Source: Sesamum alatum (Eukaryota > Streptophyta > Magnoliopsida > Lamiales > Pedaliaceae). Taken from it: a stretch of 64,000 nt of DNA. Where the stretch lies: the NCBI GenBank assembly GCA_034509735.1, contig JACGWO010000007.1, positions 25,696,046 through 25,760,045 of the forward strand, written 5' to 3'. Position numbers and translations under genes: made by a program. This document shows positions 11,247 to 24,198 of this stretch, in pieces. Each line of letters opens with the position of its first letter. Position 1 is the stretch's first letter. The notes beneath the pieces were generated by a model that had not been told where the DNA came from, did no database searches, and was given only the letters and a program-made list of their open reading frames with translations.

Positions 11247-14200
11247 ATGTCTAAGTATCCACCAAACACATTACTAAGAGGCTTATTAAATAGGAACCAA
11301 CTACACGAATTGACTGTGAAATCTTAAGATGGTCTTAGATTTCCAAAACCTTAACTCACATACCGGATGAGGACGTTTCTCAGCCCTTGCCGGAGGGGTC
11401 GACAACTATAGCAACGCTTGGCATTCAAAAGTTGAAAGACGATCACCGACAAGTAGGATATAATGATGTTGGCTCAACTATGCTTCGTTTGCATCATGTC
11501 TATATGGTCTCGGACCAGCATATAGGGTATAATGCAATGAAGGCATTTTTGAAGCTAAGATGACGAAAGGGACGTCTGTACAAAGAACATGGAGTGATGA
11601 TGCAATCCTTAGTGGAGAAGCTCAAAAGATCTCCACGCCAGTCTTGAAATAGAGACGTGCATTGACATGATCCTTCAGTCTCTTCCTTCCTCCGAACCAT
11701 TGATTATCAACATGAATGAGCTTAGAAAAGATCTTCATAGGTTGGTAACTATGTTGGTCTAGTATGAGATAACGATTGAAAAATTTGCATCGTCGATACT
11801 AGTAGGAGAGGCTTCAACCTCCATAGCGAAAGGCAAGGGTGCCAGATGCCGAAAGAGGAAGAATGGTAAGGTGACATCAACTATTAAGTATTTCAAGTGC
11901 TGATCCTTTACAACACCAGATGGAGGTAAAGGAAATAGCAAAAGGGTTCAATAGTTAAGCTCATAGGTTTCTAAGAACGTATGCATTTACTCCCATAAAA
12001 AGGGCCATTGGAAAAGGGAGTATTCTACCCCTCTCCAATGTAGGTAAAATTTGATATTGAGTATTGACATGATCACGTTTACTCTATTTGGTATTTGGTA
12101 CCGTCCCTGTCATAAATCTGCGGGTGGTTTGCAGAAAGTGAATAAGTATTTAAAAGCCAAGAACAGTTCTAGAATTCAACAATGGCAAGGCCTATTGCTG
12201 AAAAGGACTAGAGACTTGTTAGGCCTATAATCGTAATCATGTCAGGATAGTTTATAGGAATTATGTAATCTAGCATGATCAAGTATGTCTCCTTGTTGGA
12301 CAATGATTTTGTTTCATACATATTTGATCAACAAATTTATTGAATATTGATTCATGTTTGCTACTAGTTACACGTAAATTCCAAGAATACCATCCCATAA
12401 AAAGTTTATGGATACTCAAAATTCAAATGATCTAAATGGATTAATCAAGACTAAACTTAAAGATTTGGCATCTGCAACAGCTAGGACGTTTCCTCTTATT
12501 AAAGATAAGAAAATTGGAAAGTTCGATGAATCTAGAAATAGATGATTCGAATCGACTAAATTTACAAGTCTTTTTTGAAGAAGAAAGTCCGAAAGCTCTT
12601 TGTTGGACAAAGTAGGCTTGCCAAATAGTCTATTGGAAGGGATCCAATAAGACAACTGTAGGTTACTAATACACAAGACCATAATGGGGTTCAAAAGTCT
12701 AAAGGTCCCATAGGAGGTTTGCAAATTAGACTTGAGGTGGTGAACCATAAATGGTCGCAAAATTAAACATGTTTCGATAGGATCGAAAAGGCCGTGTATT
12801 TAGTGGGAGCTCTTGAGCATCCAACTAAGAACGGAATTCTCAATGAAACGTTTCCTGTAAAGGCCAACTATGACGGTCTCTGATAAAGGGAACGATCGAG
12901 CCTCGTTGGAAGAAGATCGATCGAAGTTTCACCCAATTACCTTAGCCCGTGTAGACATAGACTCAAAAATTGCCAACGTAAGGAACGTGGCACTTTGCTA
13001 GGAGTCACGCACAAGGAGCCATGTTTGCCAAGCCTGTGTCCTGACAAAGTCCTTGAGAATGTAGAAGGATCCTACATACGTTAAGGGACTAGTGGGAGAC
13101 AAATTAGACTCGGTGTCTGATTTGTACAGGTTTACGGCGGAACAATGCTAACATTTCTTATAATCACATTTCTTACTTAAACTGATCATATTCCAGTCCC
13201 CTTAAAGAAGAAACCCGAATGTTGTAAAGGTACGAGTGATCGGGATAAGTTCGGTCAAATTTGGATGGTGATCCTAAAGACCTGCGGAACGTGATGTCAG
13301 ACATCGTAGTGGGATTTATGGAGAGGAGCCATAGAATCCGCTAGAAAATTCAAACAAGGTTTGAAACACCACATAACTGGAATATTCGTTTTGACGAGCT
13401 CATTGGAGTATGACTCTATGTTAAAATGACGTAGGTGAACAGTGGGAGTAGAAATGGAGTTCCAAGTGTTTAAGTATGAAATGTCTCGATTCATGGATGA
13501 ATTCAAGACTTTAGGAATCACTAAAACACAACCGTAACTCACGAAAATTCTCCATGACATTTTAGGGTTTCCACATACATATCATGCATTGAGCTTTTCA
13601 AAAACTCAGTCATGGTAGACTGATGAGAAAACTCAGATATGTAGAGGGACAAGTTGTTCGAGACTCAGTCATGATAAGATTGATGAGAAAGCCTAGATAC
13701 TATGAATAAAACATCAAGACATTCAAGACTTAGTCACAGTGGACTAATGAGAAGGCTTGGATGTTGAGTATCCCCTACATCTTAACCCTAGGCAAACATA
13801 TGATATGTTTACTCGATGCATAGGAACCGATGTTGAGTGTGCTTCTTGCATAACTCAACAAAAATCGGTAATGCACTAAGGGGTTCAAGACAGCAATCAA
13901 GATAGTACCTGAATAAGGACTAAAGATGTGTTCATGATGCACTGTCTTTCGAGAGTTGCTTTGGAAGGCTAAAGCGATACTAGCTTCCAGAGCATAGTGA
14001 AAATCAGTTAGTTTCAAAGGTATGCACAGTCAGGCCCAATGACGATTGTATTGGATAGTGGTTATGGATGGAGACCGCGTCCATAGGATGGACGTGGTGC
14101 CTGGCACGGCCAATCCATGTTCGCCCATATGGCAGACAACCAGGCTATGGCAAAAGTATTGGCACGAGATCTCATCACAAGATCCACAAAAATATTCTTA

Positions 14201-14353
14201 GACAACCACCATCTCCAGGAAGCGATGGTGGATTGAAGTAACACGGTTAGAACGTATTGCTTCGGCAAGGAAATATAAGTGGACTCACGAGACCTTAGTC
14301 GGTATCATAATTACTCATACTCAGAGGATCCAGAACAAAGTGGGTAATTAACT
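11247..14353 (+). pseudogene. C gag-pol, heavily eroded
   Basis: Starts ATG-TCT-AAG like the MSKNP start of A and B Gag and sits directly after the conserved leader. A trace of the zinc knuckle is readable near 11980-12030 (KKGHWK), with its cysteines partly lost. Fragments matching protease, integrase and RNase H regions appear in scrambled frames up to the purine tract. It is about 3.1 kb against about 4.05 kb in family A, so large deletions have occurred. No frame longer than about 115 codons survives. It cannot encode working enzymes. Confidence 0.8.
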
Positions 14354-14361
14354 TAATGGTC

Positions 14362-14371
14362 AAGTGGGAGA
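14362..14371 (+). other. C polypurine tract
   Basis: AAGTGGGAGA precedes the TG of the C 3' LTR. Confidence 0.85.
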
Positions 14372-15888
14372 TTGTTGGAATAGGTGACCAGAATGTCAAT
14401 AGTATTGGCTATTCTGAGAACCATTCGTTAATCTTTGAACAAGTAATATTATGTTAATGAATGTAGTAAGGATTCATAGGCATAACTTTGTTGTAATTAC
14501 TGCTTGCATCATTTCGATGTCACAACAAACGCCCACAGACTGCAATCACACTTCGGGAAATTGGAACTACGCTTGGAGGTAGGTTCATGAAATCAGTTTC
14601 TCGGATCGGTTTGAAATACTCCAGGTCAAGGAATCTCCAAACAGGGCATCGAGAATCCATTTAAGGCTTGCACTAAGCATCTGCAGTCGCATTTCATCGA
14701 CAAGTGACGGGGCTCATCCATGCAGTGTTAGTAGGTCAGCCAGCTAGGTGGCTGCTGACTGAGGTGACTCGTGGGAATCGTCATATGGAAGTCACGCGAG
14801 CTCAGTCGCTATGACTCGTATTCCCGGTTCCGATAGCACGGGATTAGTCCTCGGACTTGAGGAATCATGGCAATCACGTGCATATGAAGACTGTATCTTG
14901 GATCTGGTAAGAGGTGATCATTCTATAAAATAACTTATAAGCCTTGTCCAATGCAGTTGGAGTATGTAGCGAGGACGGTGGATTCCAAGATAGATCTCTC
15001 CCCTGTCAGTATATGACGGTGATGTCTCCTATGCGCTTTGAGATGGTTTAGACTCTGAAAGTCTATGGCCATAGCAATTGATTGAGTAGGAAAGGGTTTC
15101 CTACATCGATCGATAGAGTAAACACATCTTGGGTATGAAGCATAGTTGCCTAGTCAAGGATGGGAACCGACACCGAATTCCATACCCTAGACTAAGGCCG
15201 TCAGACAGTCGATAGTAGGATCGTACCCGTACAAAATCGGTGCCTAAATGTTCACACCACATATTCACCTAGTCTCTAGTGCCATGGACCGTGGCTAGAT
15301 GGCCACCCATGGTAACGGACTACTTTGGTTATGAAATAACAAGAAGTAGGTCCAAGTCTAACTGAAAGGTGAACCTAAAGAGTCACACCCGCTACACTAA
15401 ATGAAAGGGAATTAATTTGGAATTAATTCCAGGAGAAGGTTTAATTTAATGGGATTAAATTATACCTCTTGGAGATTCAAGCCTCGATGATTGGGATTGA
15501 GTTTTAGATTTATGGATTTTATAAAGCATGAGCTTTACTTTTAATTAGATTAAAAGGGTGAATTAATTAATGGGCTTGGTATATTAAATAGGATTTAATA
15601 TAAAGCCAATGGGACTATTTAATTTAGAATTAAATAAGTCCATTCCATTAATTAACTAATGAGCTTGGTATATTAAATAGGATTTAATATAAAGTCCATG
15701 GGACTATTTAATTTAGAATTAAATAGGCCAATTCCATAAAGTCCATCAAAATGGATGGACAAGATTTGATCTAGAGATTGATCAGATGAAGGGCCATGAT
15801 TAATTTGACTTAATCAAAGCCCAGTTTAACTAGGATTTGAATATGTCAAAATCCTAGTCAAGTGTGACTCTTTAGAAGAGGTTGAGTA

Positions 15889-18800
15889 TGTTGGAATAGG
15901 TGACCAGAAAGCCAATAGGTTTGGCAATTTGTAACCTATTCGATAACTTGATGTAGATGTAATATTATTCTGTGATGAATAAGATGAGTGTTCGTCACCA
16001 ATGGTACCTTCTTTGTTGCCCTCATCTTACATTTGTTAAAATGGTGTTTAACTTATATCACAACAAAGCCCACAGACCATGGATAACAACCCGTGCAGTT
16101 GGGCCACGCATTGGATGGTGGTCATGAAACCAACTGATTAAGAGTTGGGTCTGAAATGTTCCAAGTCGAGGACCTCGAGACAGGGCATCGAGAGTCCTAT
16201 TGAGACTTGCGTCAAGAGTCGTGTTCATTGGATGAGTATCGTGTTTCATCGGCGACAGGCGTGGGACGCCTACACGACCTTGATGGGTTGGTCGACTGGG
16301 GTCGAGCCGACTCGACTGACTCGCGAGGATCATCATATGGAAGTCTTGGAGGCTTGGTCGGTATGATTGGTTTTTCCCGATTCCGATAGTACGGGAGTAA
16401 TCCTCAGACTTGAGGGATCATGGCAGTCGCGTGCACATTTCGGCTGTATCTTGGATCTGGCGAGAGGTAATCATTCTGTAAGATGATTATCATAAGCCTT
16501 GTCGAGTGATGTCGGAATGTGTAGCGAGGACGGTGGATTCCAAGAAGAGAAATCTGTCCGCTGTCAGTATGTGACAGAGGTATCTCCTATACACTCGGAG
16601 ACACGTTCATGTTGTTTGAATCTGTGGCCACAGTGGTTAGTCGAATAGGGAATGGTTTTCTGTGTCGACGCAATGAAGCATACGTGGTCTCGAGTATTAA
16701 GCATAGATGCCTAGTCAAGGATGGGAACCGACACCCAATTCCATACCCTATACTAAGGCTGGGAGACGGTAGATGGACGGATCGTACCCGTATGGAATCG
16801 GCGCCTAAATGTTCACGCCAATTCACCTAGTCTCTAGTGCCATGGACCGTTGCTAGACAGCCACCCATGGTAACGGGCCCTTGTGGGACATGTGCCCAAG
16901 TCTAGCTGAGGGTGAACCTAAAGGGTCACACACAAATCACCGAGGAGGTTGAGAGATCGACTTGGAGTCAATCTCGAAGGATAAAATAAGTAATTGGATT
17001 ACTTAAGGGAAATTCCATTGGATGGACGGAACCGATATTGTATCGGGCTTTCGTTTAATCGGTAAATTGGATTTTCGATTAAATATGAAAAGTTGAGACG
17101 TAGAGACGTTGGATCTTTTAATTGGATTAAAAGATCAACGGGAATAATTTAAATGCACATTAAATTGGATTTAATGTTGAGTTCGTCGTAATTGGATTAC
17201 GATAAAACCTGGTCCGTTAAATTATACCCGAGAAGAGAAATAATTCCTATTTTGGAATAGGAAGAAGTTGGACTTCTTCCCTTAATTAAACATGGCCGAC
17301 ATGCTCCCTTGGAGGAAGCAAAATCAGCCATGTTTCATGCTAGGTGGTATGTTGACTTATCTCTTTTGGAAAGAGACAAATCAACTCCAATCAAGCTCTT
17401 CCCTTTTGGTATGATTTTATCATACCATAAATTTTGGTAGGCTTGATTAAAGAATTGATGGTGATTGATTGGAATGAATCTAGACATCCTTGGTGTTAGA
17501 ATAGGTGACCATGTAAGCCAATTTTGGCAGGAATATGTAACCTATGTCTAGACAATTCTTTGGTGTTTGATAAAATATGTATGAATAAAGAAGTGAAAAT
17601 TCATATGGCAATACTTTGTTTACGTTCACTTATCTGCATTTACATTTCAGTTCACTACGCAAACAAAGCCCACGGACTGAGAAACGATTTCGGGGACTGG
17701 GACTATGCTTGGAGGTAGGTCCATGAAATCAGTCTTACCGAATCAGTCCGGAAATCTCCAAGTCAAGGAATCCCGAAAATGGGTACCGGGATTCCCTTTG
17801 AGACTTGCACTAAGCATCTGCTGTCGTATTTCATCGACGGGTGACGAAGGTCGTCTAAGCAGTGTTAGTGGGTCAGCATGCTAGGAAGCAGCTGACTGAG
17901 GTGACTCGCGGGAACCGTCTTACGGAGGACCTTGAGTATGGTCAGCAAGGTATGACGTGTATTCCCGGTTTCCAACGGTACAGGCCAAGTCCTTTGACTT
18001 GAGGAACTGCTGAGTTTACCTGTGCATCAGGTCTGTATCTTAGATATGGTTAGAGATTGCCAAAATACTCTTGAGTAGTCATAAGCCATGTCTAGTGCAG
18101 CTCGGGTGTACAAAGTGACAGTAGTTTCCAAGAAAGGATCTGTCTCCTGTCAAAAGGTGTTGACAGTTGAGTCTCATATATGCTCTGTGTCTTGTCCCTA
18201 AAATCTGTGGCCACAGTGACTGAACAGAAGGGAAAAAGGTTTCCCTTGCGGCGTTTAGTGAGGAACAGACCGACACTTAGGTCCAAAATGGGGTACCTGC
18301 ATCTTCCGTGCCCTAGACCCTAATTGATGAGACCGAAGACAGAAGGACAAGTGTACTGTTAGAACCTAAATGTTCATCCCCGAATATTTCACCTAGTCTC
18401 TAGTGCCATGGACCGTTGCTAGATGGCCACCCATGGTAACGGACGGATTCTAGGAATCCGACCAAGTCTAGCTGAATGGTGAACCTAAAGAGTCACACAC
18501 TATCCACACACACTTAGTATTTAATTTGGAATTAAATATTGGAGTAAAGGAATGATTAAATTAGATTTAATCGGGTCCTATATTTTCTTGGAGAAATTAA
18601 TTCCTTCTATTTGATAAAAGGAATTAAATTAATAAATAGGATTTATTAAAAGGGTTGATTTAATAGGCTTAAGAATAAATTATAATATTAATTTATTATA
18701 TTATATTTATTTAGCCTTTTGGAATATTTAATAGGATTTAAATATTCCATTAAATTAAAATCAACGGTCGAGATGGAAAGGGGAGATGGAAGGCTAGGAT

Positions 18801-20125
18801 TCGTTTGACTAGGTCAAACACTAGTTTGACTAGGACTTTGACTAGGTCAAAATCCTAGTCAAATTAGGTTACTTAGAGTTTGAGTTTAAAGAGGATTAAA
18901 CTCTTACTCTATATAAACCCCTAGCTTCCAACATTTAAAGGATGATGATTCTTGAAAAACACACACAACACACACTCTCCCTCTCCTACCTCTCGTCCGC
19001 CCCCTCTCTCTTTCTCTAGCAAGAAAATATTTTTCTTAGTTCTTTTTGTTCTTGGAACATCAAGAACTTAGACGAACCAATACCGTTAATTGATAACGAG
19101 TTATTGATTCGTCCACTCCAAAAATAATACTTGTTCGTTGCTAGCACGACGTGCAAGATACGTGGGTGGATCGTGTGTCACGATTTGGAGGATCTCAAGA
19201 ACGAGGTCTTGGTGCAAAACGGGGAACAACGCGAGTAGCAGTTGAAGACGAAAACGACAACGGGTAGGTCTCGTTTAAGATTTTCGTCCCTCTTTATTTT
19301 TAACTCTATGGCCTCCATGATTTATTTAATTGTTTTATGATCATGAGATACACCGAACGCCCGGGAACCTCAAGGGCACACCCCTTGAGCGTGTTCTTTA
19401 AATTAAAAGCATGCCTTTTATTTTAATATGTTTATTTTACCGCGCTTCCGCATTCGCGCAATTCCCGGGACGATCCACCGGGTTTTCTTTCACTTGGATG
19501 AACCTAGACACATTCCCAATAATCATATTAATTATGTATATATATTAGAATATACAACACCAAGCATAAGTGATTCATTATTCATTCTTTTTCTCGAAAA
19601 AAAGAGAAGACAAAAATCCCTCTCCTCTCTCTCAACTCTCGGCCTCTCTCCCTCTCTCACACTTGTGTTCTTCACTTGATTTTGAATCAAGAAGAAGAAC
19701 AAAGTAAGTTTAAGAGAGCACTAATTCATAGTGTTCTTCTCTTAAACCGATTCTTTCTTAAACCCGTTCTTTTCTAGCAAGAAGAACGTGTGTTTCTTCC
19801 GGTGGTGTGGATCACCTTTGGAGAATCCATATGTTTTGGATTTCGTGAGCATTCCGGAGAAGGAACAATGCAAGTAGCCGGGCAGCATATGCTAAACAAT
19901 CGAAGGTAACGGTCTCCTTACGCTTTGATTGATTTATTGTATACATCTATGCCCTATGTGTTTAAATATATGTTTCTAATATTTACACATCCTACATCGA
20001 ATGCCCCGGTTGAGCACCCAAGGGTACACCCCTTGGGACTCGTTTATTTAAATTAGATTTAAATTACACACTTTCTCGCTTTCTCGCTTCCGCTCGCGCT
20101 CCCAGGCGGATCCGCTTGTCCTTCA
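15889..20125 (+). mobile_element. Solo B LTR (interrupted), TSD GAGTA
   Basis: TGTTGGAATAGGTGACCAGAAAGCC to TTGTCCTTCA, flanked by GAGTA at 15884-15888 and 20126-20130. No internal region is present, so it is a solo LTR left by recombination between two LTRs of a B element. A solo A LTR is nested at 17494-19492. Without that the length is about 2.2 kb. Confidence 0.95.
17494..19492 (+). mobile_element. Solo A LTR, TSD CTTGG
   Basis: 1999 bp, from TGTTAGAATAGGTGACCATG to GTTTTCTTTCA, flanked by CTTGG at 17489-17493 and 19493-19497. The uninterrupted target can be read in other B LTRs (ATCCTTGGATGAACC near 35455). TATATAAA at 18910-18917. It is a solo LTR nested in a solo LTR. Confidence 0.96.
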
Positions 20126-20723
20126 GAGTAGGAATAGGAAAAAAGTTTTTTCTATAAGTACTCCAAAACACACACATACAACTACTAATCTCTTACAACT
20201 CTCATCTCATAATTCTCTCTCAATTCGTCCACCCTCTCTCATACTCTCCAAGATTTCTACTTTGTTCTTCTTGATTTATTCAAGCTAGAACATAAGAGAC
20301 GTCGATTGAGTTAATTGATAGCGTGTATCGATGTCTCTTCTCCCCAAATAATTTCTTGCTAGTACAAGGGTTTTTTGCTTTCCGGTGTTGTAGCGAGTGA
20401 GATGATTTAGAGGGTCTCTCCTTTGAGATCTTGGTACAGAACGGGGGACAATGCATGTAGCCGAACGAAGATAAAACTACAACCGGGTAGGTTCTTTAAT
20501 TATGGTTTTCGGTTCAAATTCTTATGGCCTCCATGTTGTGGTTTATTGAACATGAGATACACTGAACGCCCAGGAGAATCAAGGGCACACCCCCTTCATC
20601 AGGTTATGTGTGTTTATGCATGCTTTAAATTCCATTTAATTATGCTTTGTAATTTTATTATGCTATCTTTTCGCGGTTCTGCTATTTGCGTTCATCTCCC
20701 GGACCGATCCACTAAACGTTTCA

Positions 20724-20767
20724 ACATAAGCCTAACAAGATTGGCTTCACAGTCACCTCTTCTAACA
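20724..20767 (-). repeat. Remnant of a fourth related LTR, reverse
   Basis: The reverse complement reads TGTTAGAAGAGGTGACTG and continues GAAGCCAATCTTG, resembling the first 40 bases of the A and B LTRs but different from each. Element C appears to have inserted close to the start of this older LTR. It is only 44 bp long, so the call rests on the terminal signature. Confidence 0.5.
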
Positions 20768-20769
20768 TT

Positions 20770-21084
20770 AGGCATGTATCCGCACATACGATTGATTAAT
20801 AAGATTCACCAAGCCCTCCATCGGGCAAAGATAAAAGTGCATCAGTGTCTGAATTTATTTAAAGGAGTTTGTCATTGCGCAAATGTACTCAGTTGAGACG
20901 ATGGCTCCAAAGAGTGTAATTGATGTAGTCCTAGTCGTATAATCGAAGTGTCGCTTTAACCTTGATTATTAGAGCCGAAGCGAGTATAACTATACCGAGA
21001 AATGAATCATGTATCAGTCAATGATAAGGACTGGAAACACTAGGTGTTTCCCACGATTGTGTTGAGTATTAGGCATGTATCCAC
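20770..21084 (+). repeat. Roughly 300-bp tandem repeat, unit 1 and start of unit 2
   Basis: AGGCATGTATCC occurs at 20770 and again at 21071, a 301-bp period. Unit 2 is interrupted after 14 bases by the B element and resumes at 63752, where its text follows that of unit 1 (GATTGATT..CACCAAGCCCTC, then the CATCAGTGTCT and GTTGAGACGATGG blocks). This is the sequence into which the B element inserted. It is probably part of a satellite array or an internal tandem repeat of an unknown element. Confidence 0.7.
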
Positions 21085-21167
21085 TTTTAGAATAGGTGAC
21101 CAAAAAGCCAATAGGTTTGGCGATTTGTAACCTATTATACAATTCGATGTAAATGTAATATTATTAT

Positions 21168-23380
21168 TGTTAGAATAGGTGACCAGAAAGCCAATAGGTT
21201 TGGCGATTTGTAACCTATTATATAACTCGATGTAAATGTAAATATTATTATGTGATGAATAAAATGAGTATTTATCACTTCTGGTGCTTACTTTGTTGCG
21301 CTCATTTCACATTTTTTTAAAACGGTTTTTAACTTATATCGCAACAAAAGCTCACAGACCATGGATAACAACTCGTGCAGTTGGGCCACGCATTGGATGG
21401 TGGTCATGAAACCAACTGATTAAGAGTTGGGTCTGAAACGTTCCAAGTCGAGGACCTCGAGACAGGGCATTGAGAGTCCTATTGAGACTTGCGTCAAGAG
21501 TCGTGTTCATTGGATGAGTGCCGTATTTCATCGGCGACAGGCGTGGGACGCCTACACGATCTTGATGGGGTTGGTCGACTGGGGTCGAGCCGACTGGACT
21601 GACTCGCCAGGGATCATCATATGGAAGCCTTGGAGGCTTGGTCGGCATGATTAATTTTTCTCGGTTCCCGATAGTACGGGAGTAATCCTCAGATTTGAGG
21701 ATCATGGCAGTCGCGTGCACATGACGGCTGTATCTTGGATCTGGTGAGAGGAAATCATTTTGTAAGATGATTATCATAAGCCTTATCCAGTGCAGTCGAA
21801 ATATGTAGCGAGGACGGTGGATTACAAGAGGAGGATCTGTCCCCTGTATGTGACAGAGGTATCTCCTATGCACTTAGAGACACGTTCACGCTGTTTGAAG
21901 CTGTGGCCACAGTGGTTGGTCGAACAGGGAATGGTTTCCTGTGTCAACGTAATGAAGCATACGTGGTCTCGAGTAATAAGCATAGATGCCTAGTCAAGGA
22001 TAGGAACCGATGCCTAATTCCATACCCTAGACTAAGGCCGGGAGACGGTAGACGGAAGGATCGTACCAGTACGGAATTGGCGCCTAAATGTTCATGCCAA
22101 TTCACCTAGTCTCTAGTGCCATGGACCGTTGCTAGACGGCCACCTATGGTAACGGGCCCTTGTCGGACACGGGCCCAAGTCTAGCTGAGGGTGACCCTAA
22201 AGGGTCACACACAAATCACCGAGGAGGTTGAGAGATCGACTTGGAGTCAATCTCGAAGGATAAATAAGTAATTGGATTACTTAAGGGAAAGTCCATTGGA
22301 TGGACGGGCTTTTCATTTAATCGGTAAATTGGATTTTCGATTAAATATGGAAAGTTGGGACGTTGAGACGTTGGATCTTTTAATTGGATTAAAAGATCAA
22401 CAAGAAAAATTTAAATGGGCATTAAATTGGATTTAATGTTGGGTTCGCCATAATTGGATTACGATAAAACCCGGTCCTTTAAATTATACCCGAGAGGAGA
22501 AATAATTCCTATTTTGGAATAGGAAGAAGTTGGACTTCTTCCCTTAATTAAACATGGCCGACATGCTCCCTTGGAGGAAGCAAAATCAGCCATGTTTCAT
22601 GCTAGGTGGTATGTTGACTTGTCTCGTTTGGAAAGAGACAAATCAACTCCAATCAAGCTCTTCCCTTTTGGTATGATTTGATCATACCATAAATTTTGGT
22701 AGGCTTGATTGAAGAATTGATGGATATTGATTGGAATGAATCTAGACATCATTGGATGAACCTAGACACATTCCAATAATCACATTAATTATGTACATAT
22801 ATTAGAATATACAACACCAAGCATAAGTTATTCATTATTCATCTTTTTCTGGGAAAAAGAGAAGACAAAAATCCCTCTCCTCTCCCTCAACTCTCGGCCT
22901 CTCTCCCTCTCTCACACTTATGTTCTTCACTTGATTTTGAATCAAGAAGAAGAACAAAGTGAGTTTAAGAGAGTACTAATTCATAGTGTTCTTCTCTAAA
23001 ACCGATTCCTTCTTAAAGCCGTTATTTTCTATCAATAAGAACGTGTGCTTCTTCCGGTGTGTGGTGGATCACTTTGGAGAATCCATACGTTTGGATTTCG
23101 TGAGCATTCCAGAGAAGGAACAACGCTAGTAGCCGGGAGCATACGCTAAACAATCAAAGGTAACAGTTTTACTACACTTTGATTGATTTAATATACATCT
23201 ATGCCCTATGTGTTTAAATATATGTTTCTAATATTTACACATCCTACATCGAATGCCCGGTTGAGCACCCAAGGGTACACCTCTTGGGATTCGTTTATTT
23301 AAATTAGATTTAAATTTACGCACTATTTCCTCGCTTTCTCGCTTTCGCTCGCGCTCCCGGGCAGATTCGCTTGTCCTTCA
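21168..23380 (+). mobile_element. Solo B LTR inside the B 5' LTR, TSD ATTAT
   Basis: 2213 bp from TGTTAGAATAGGTGACCAG to GCTTGTCCTTCA, flanked by ATTAT at 21163-21167 and 23381-23385. The host LTR reads straight through once it is removed (ATATTATTAT then GTGATGAATAAAATGAG). A solo LTR therefore lies about 80 bp into an LTR of its own family. Confidence 0.95.
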
Positions 23381-23710
23381 ATTATGTGATGAATAAAATG
23401 AGTATTCATCACTTCTGGTGCTTACTTTGTTACGCTCATTCACATTTGTTAAAAACGGTCTTTAAATTATATCGCAACAAAGGCCACAGACCATGGATAA
23501 CAACTCGTGCAGTTGGGCCACGCATTGGATGGTGGTCTCGAAACCAACTGATTAAGAGTTGGGTCTGATACGTTCCAGGTCGAGGACCTCGAGACAGGGC
23601 ATCGAGAGTCCTATTGAGACTTGCGTCAAGAGTTGTGTTCATTGGATGAGTGCCGTGTTCATCGGCGATAGGCGTTGGACGCCTACACGATCTTGATGGG
23701 TTGGTCGACT

Positions 23711-24198
23711 CCAAGTCAATCTCTCAACCTCCTCGTTGATTTCTGTGCGACCCTTTAGGTTCACCCTCAGCTAGACTTGGGCCCGTGTCCCACAAGGGCC
23801 CGTTACCATGGGTGGCCGTCTAGCAACGGTCCATGGCACTAGAGACTAGGTGAATTGGCCGTGAACATTTAGGCGCCGATTCCGTACGGGTATGATCCTT
23901 CCGTCTACCGTCTCCCGGCCTTAGTCTAGGGTATGGAATTGGGCGTCGGTTCCCATCCTTGACTAGGCATCTATGCTTAATACTCGAGACCACGTATGCT
24001 TCATTGCATCGACATAGGAAACCATTCCCCGTTCGACCAACCACTGTGGCCACAACTTTAAGCAGCATGAATATGTCTCCGAGTGCATAGGAGATACCTC
24101 TGTCACATACTGACAGGGGACGGATCCTCTTCTTGGAATCCACCGTCCTTGCTACACATTCCGACTGCACTAGACAAGGCTTATGATAATCATATTAC
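23711..24198 (-). repeat. Inverted piece of B LTR at strand-flip junction
   Basis: Up to 23710 the B LTR runs forward (GTTGGTCGACT). From 23707-23711 on it runs as the reverse strand, sharing GACT at the joint. The reverse piece ends ATTAC directly before A2. It is nearly identical to the reverse complement of 62116-62603, the flank of A4, with only a few single-base differences that I can count. Confidence 0.9.

Larger units (their letters stand above)
7174..20723 (+). mobile_element. Copia element C, decayed, with nested insertions
   Basis: Third family. Parts: truncated 5' LTR (7174-8597), PBS, long leader, eroded gag-pol (11247-14353), purine tract and 3' LTR (14373-15888 plus 20131-20723). 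Removing the nested solo LTRs gives a 3' LTR of about 2.1 kb, so the element was about 10 kb. The 3' flank is ACATA; the 5' flank is outside the window because A1 and a B LTR split the 5' LTR. It is the oldest element here, with reading frames destroyed throughout. Confidence 0.9.
14373..20723 (+). repeat. C 3' LTR, split by nested solo LTRs
   Basis: Begins TGTTGGAATAGGTGACCAGAATG at 14373, runs to 15888, and resumes at 20131 to end ACGTTTCA at 20723. The break carries the GAGTA duplication of the nested B LTR, and the rejoined text matches the 5' LTR near 8010. Ungapped length is about 2.1 kb. Confidence 0.92.

Noticed and set aside
20770..21070. CRISPR-like array
   Set aside because: Only about two long units with no short regular repeats and spacers, in a plant context.
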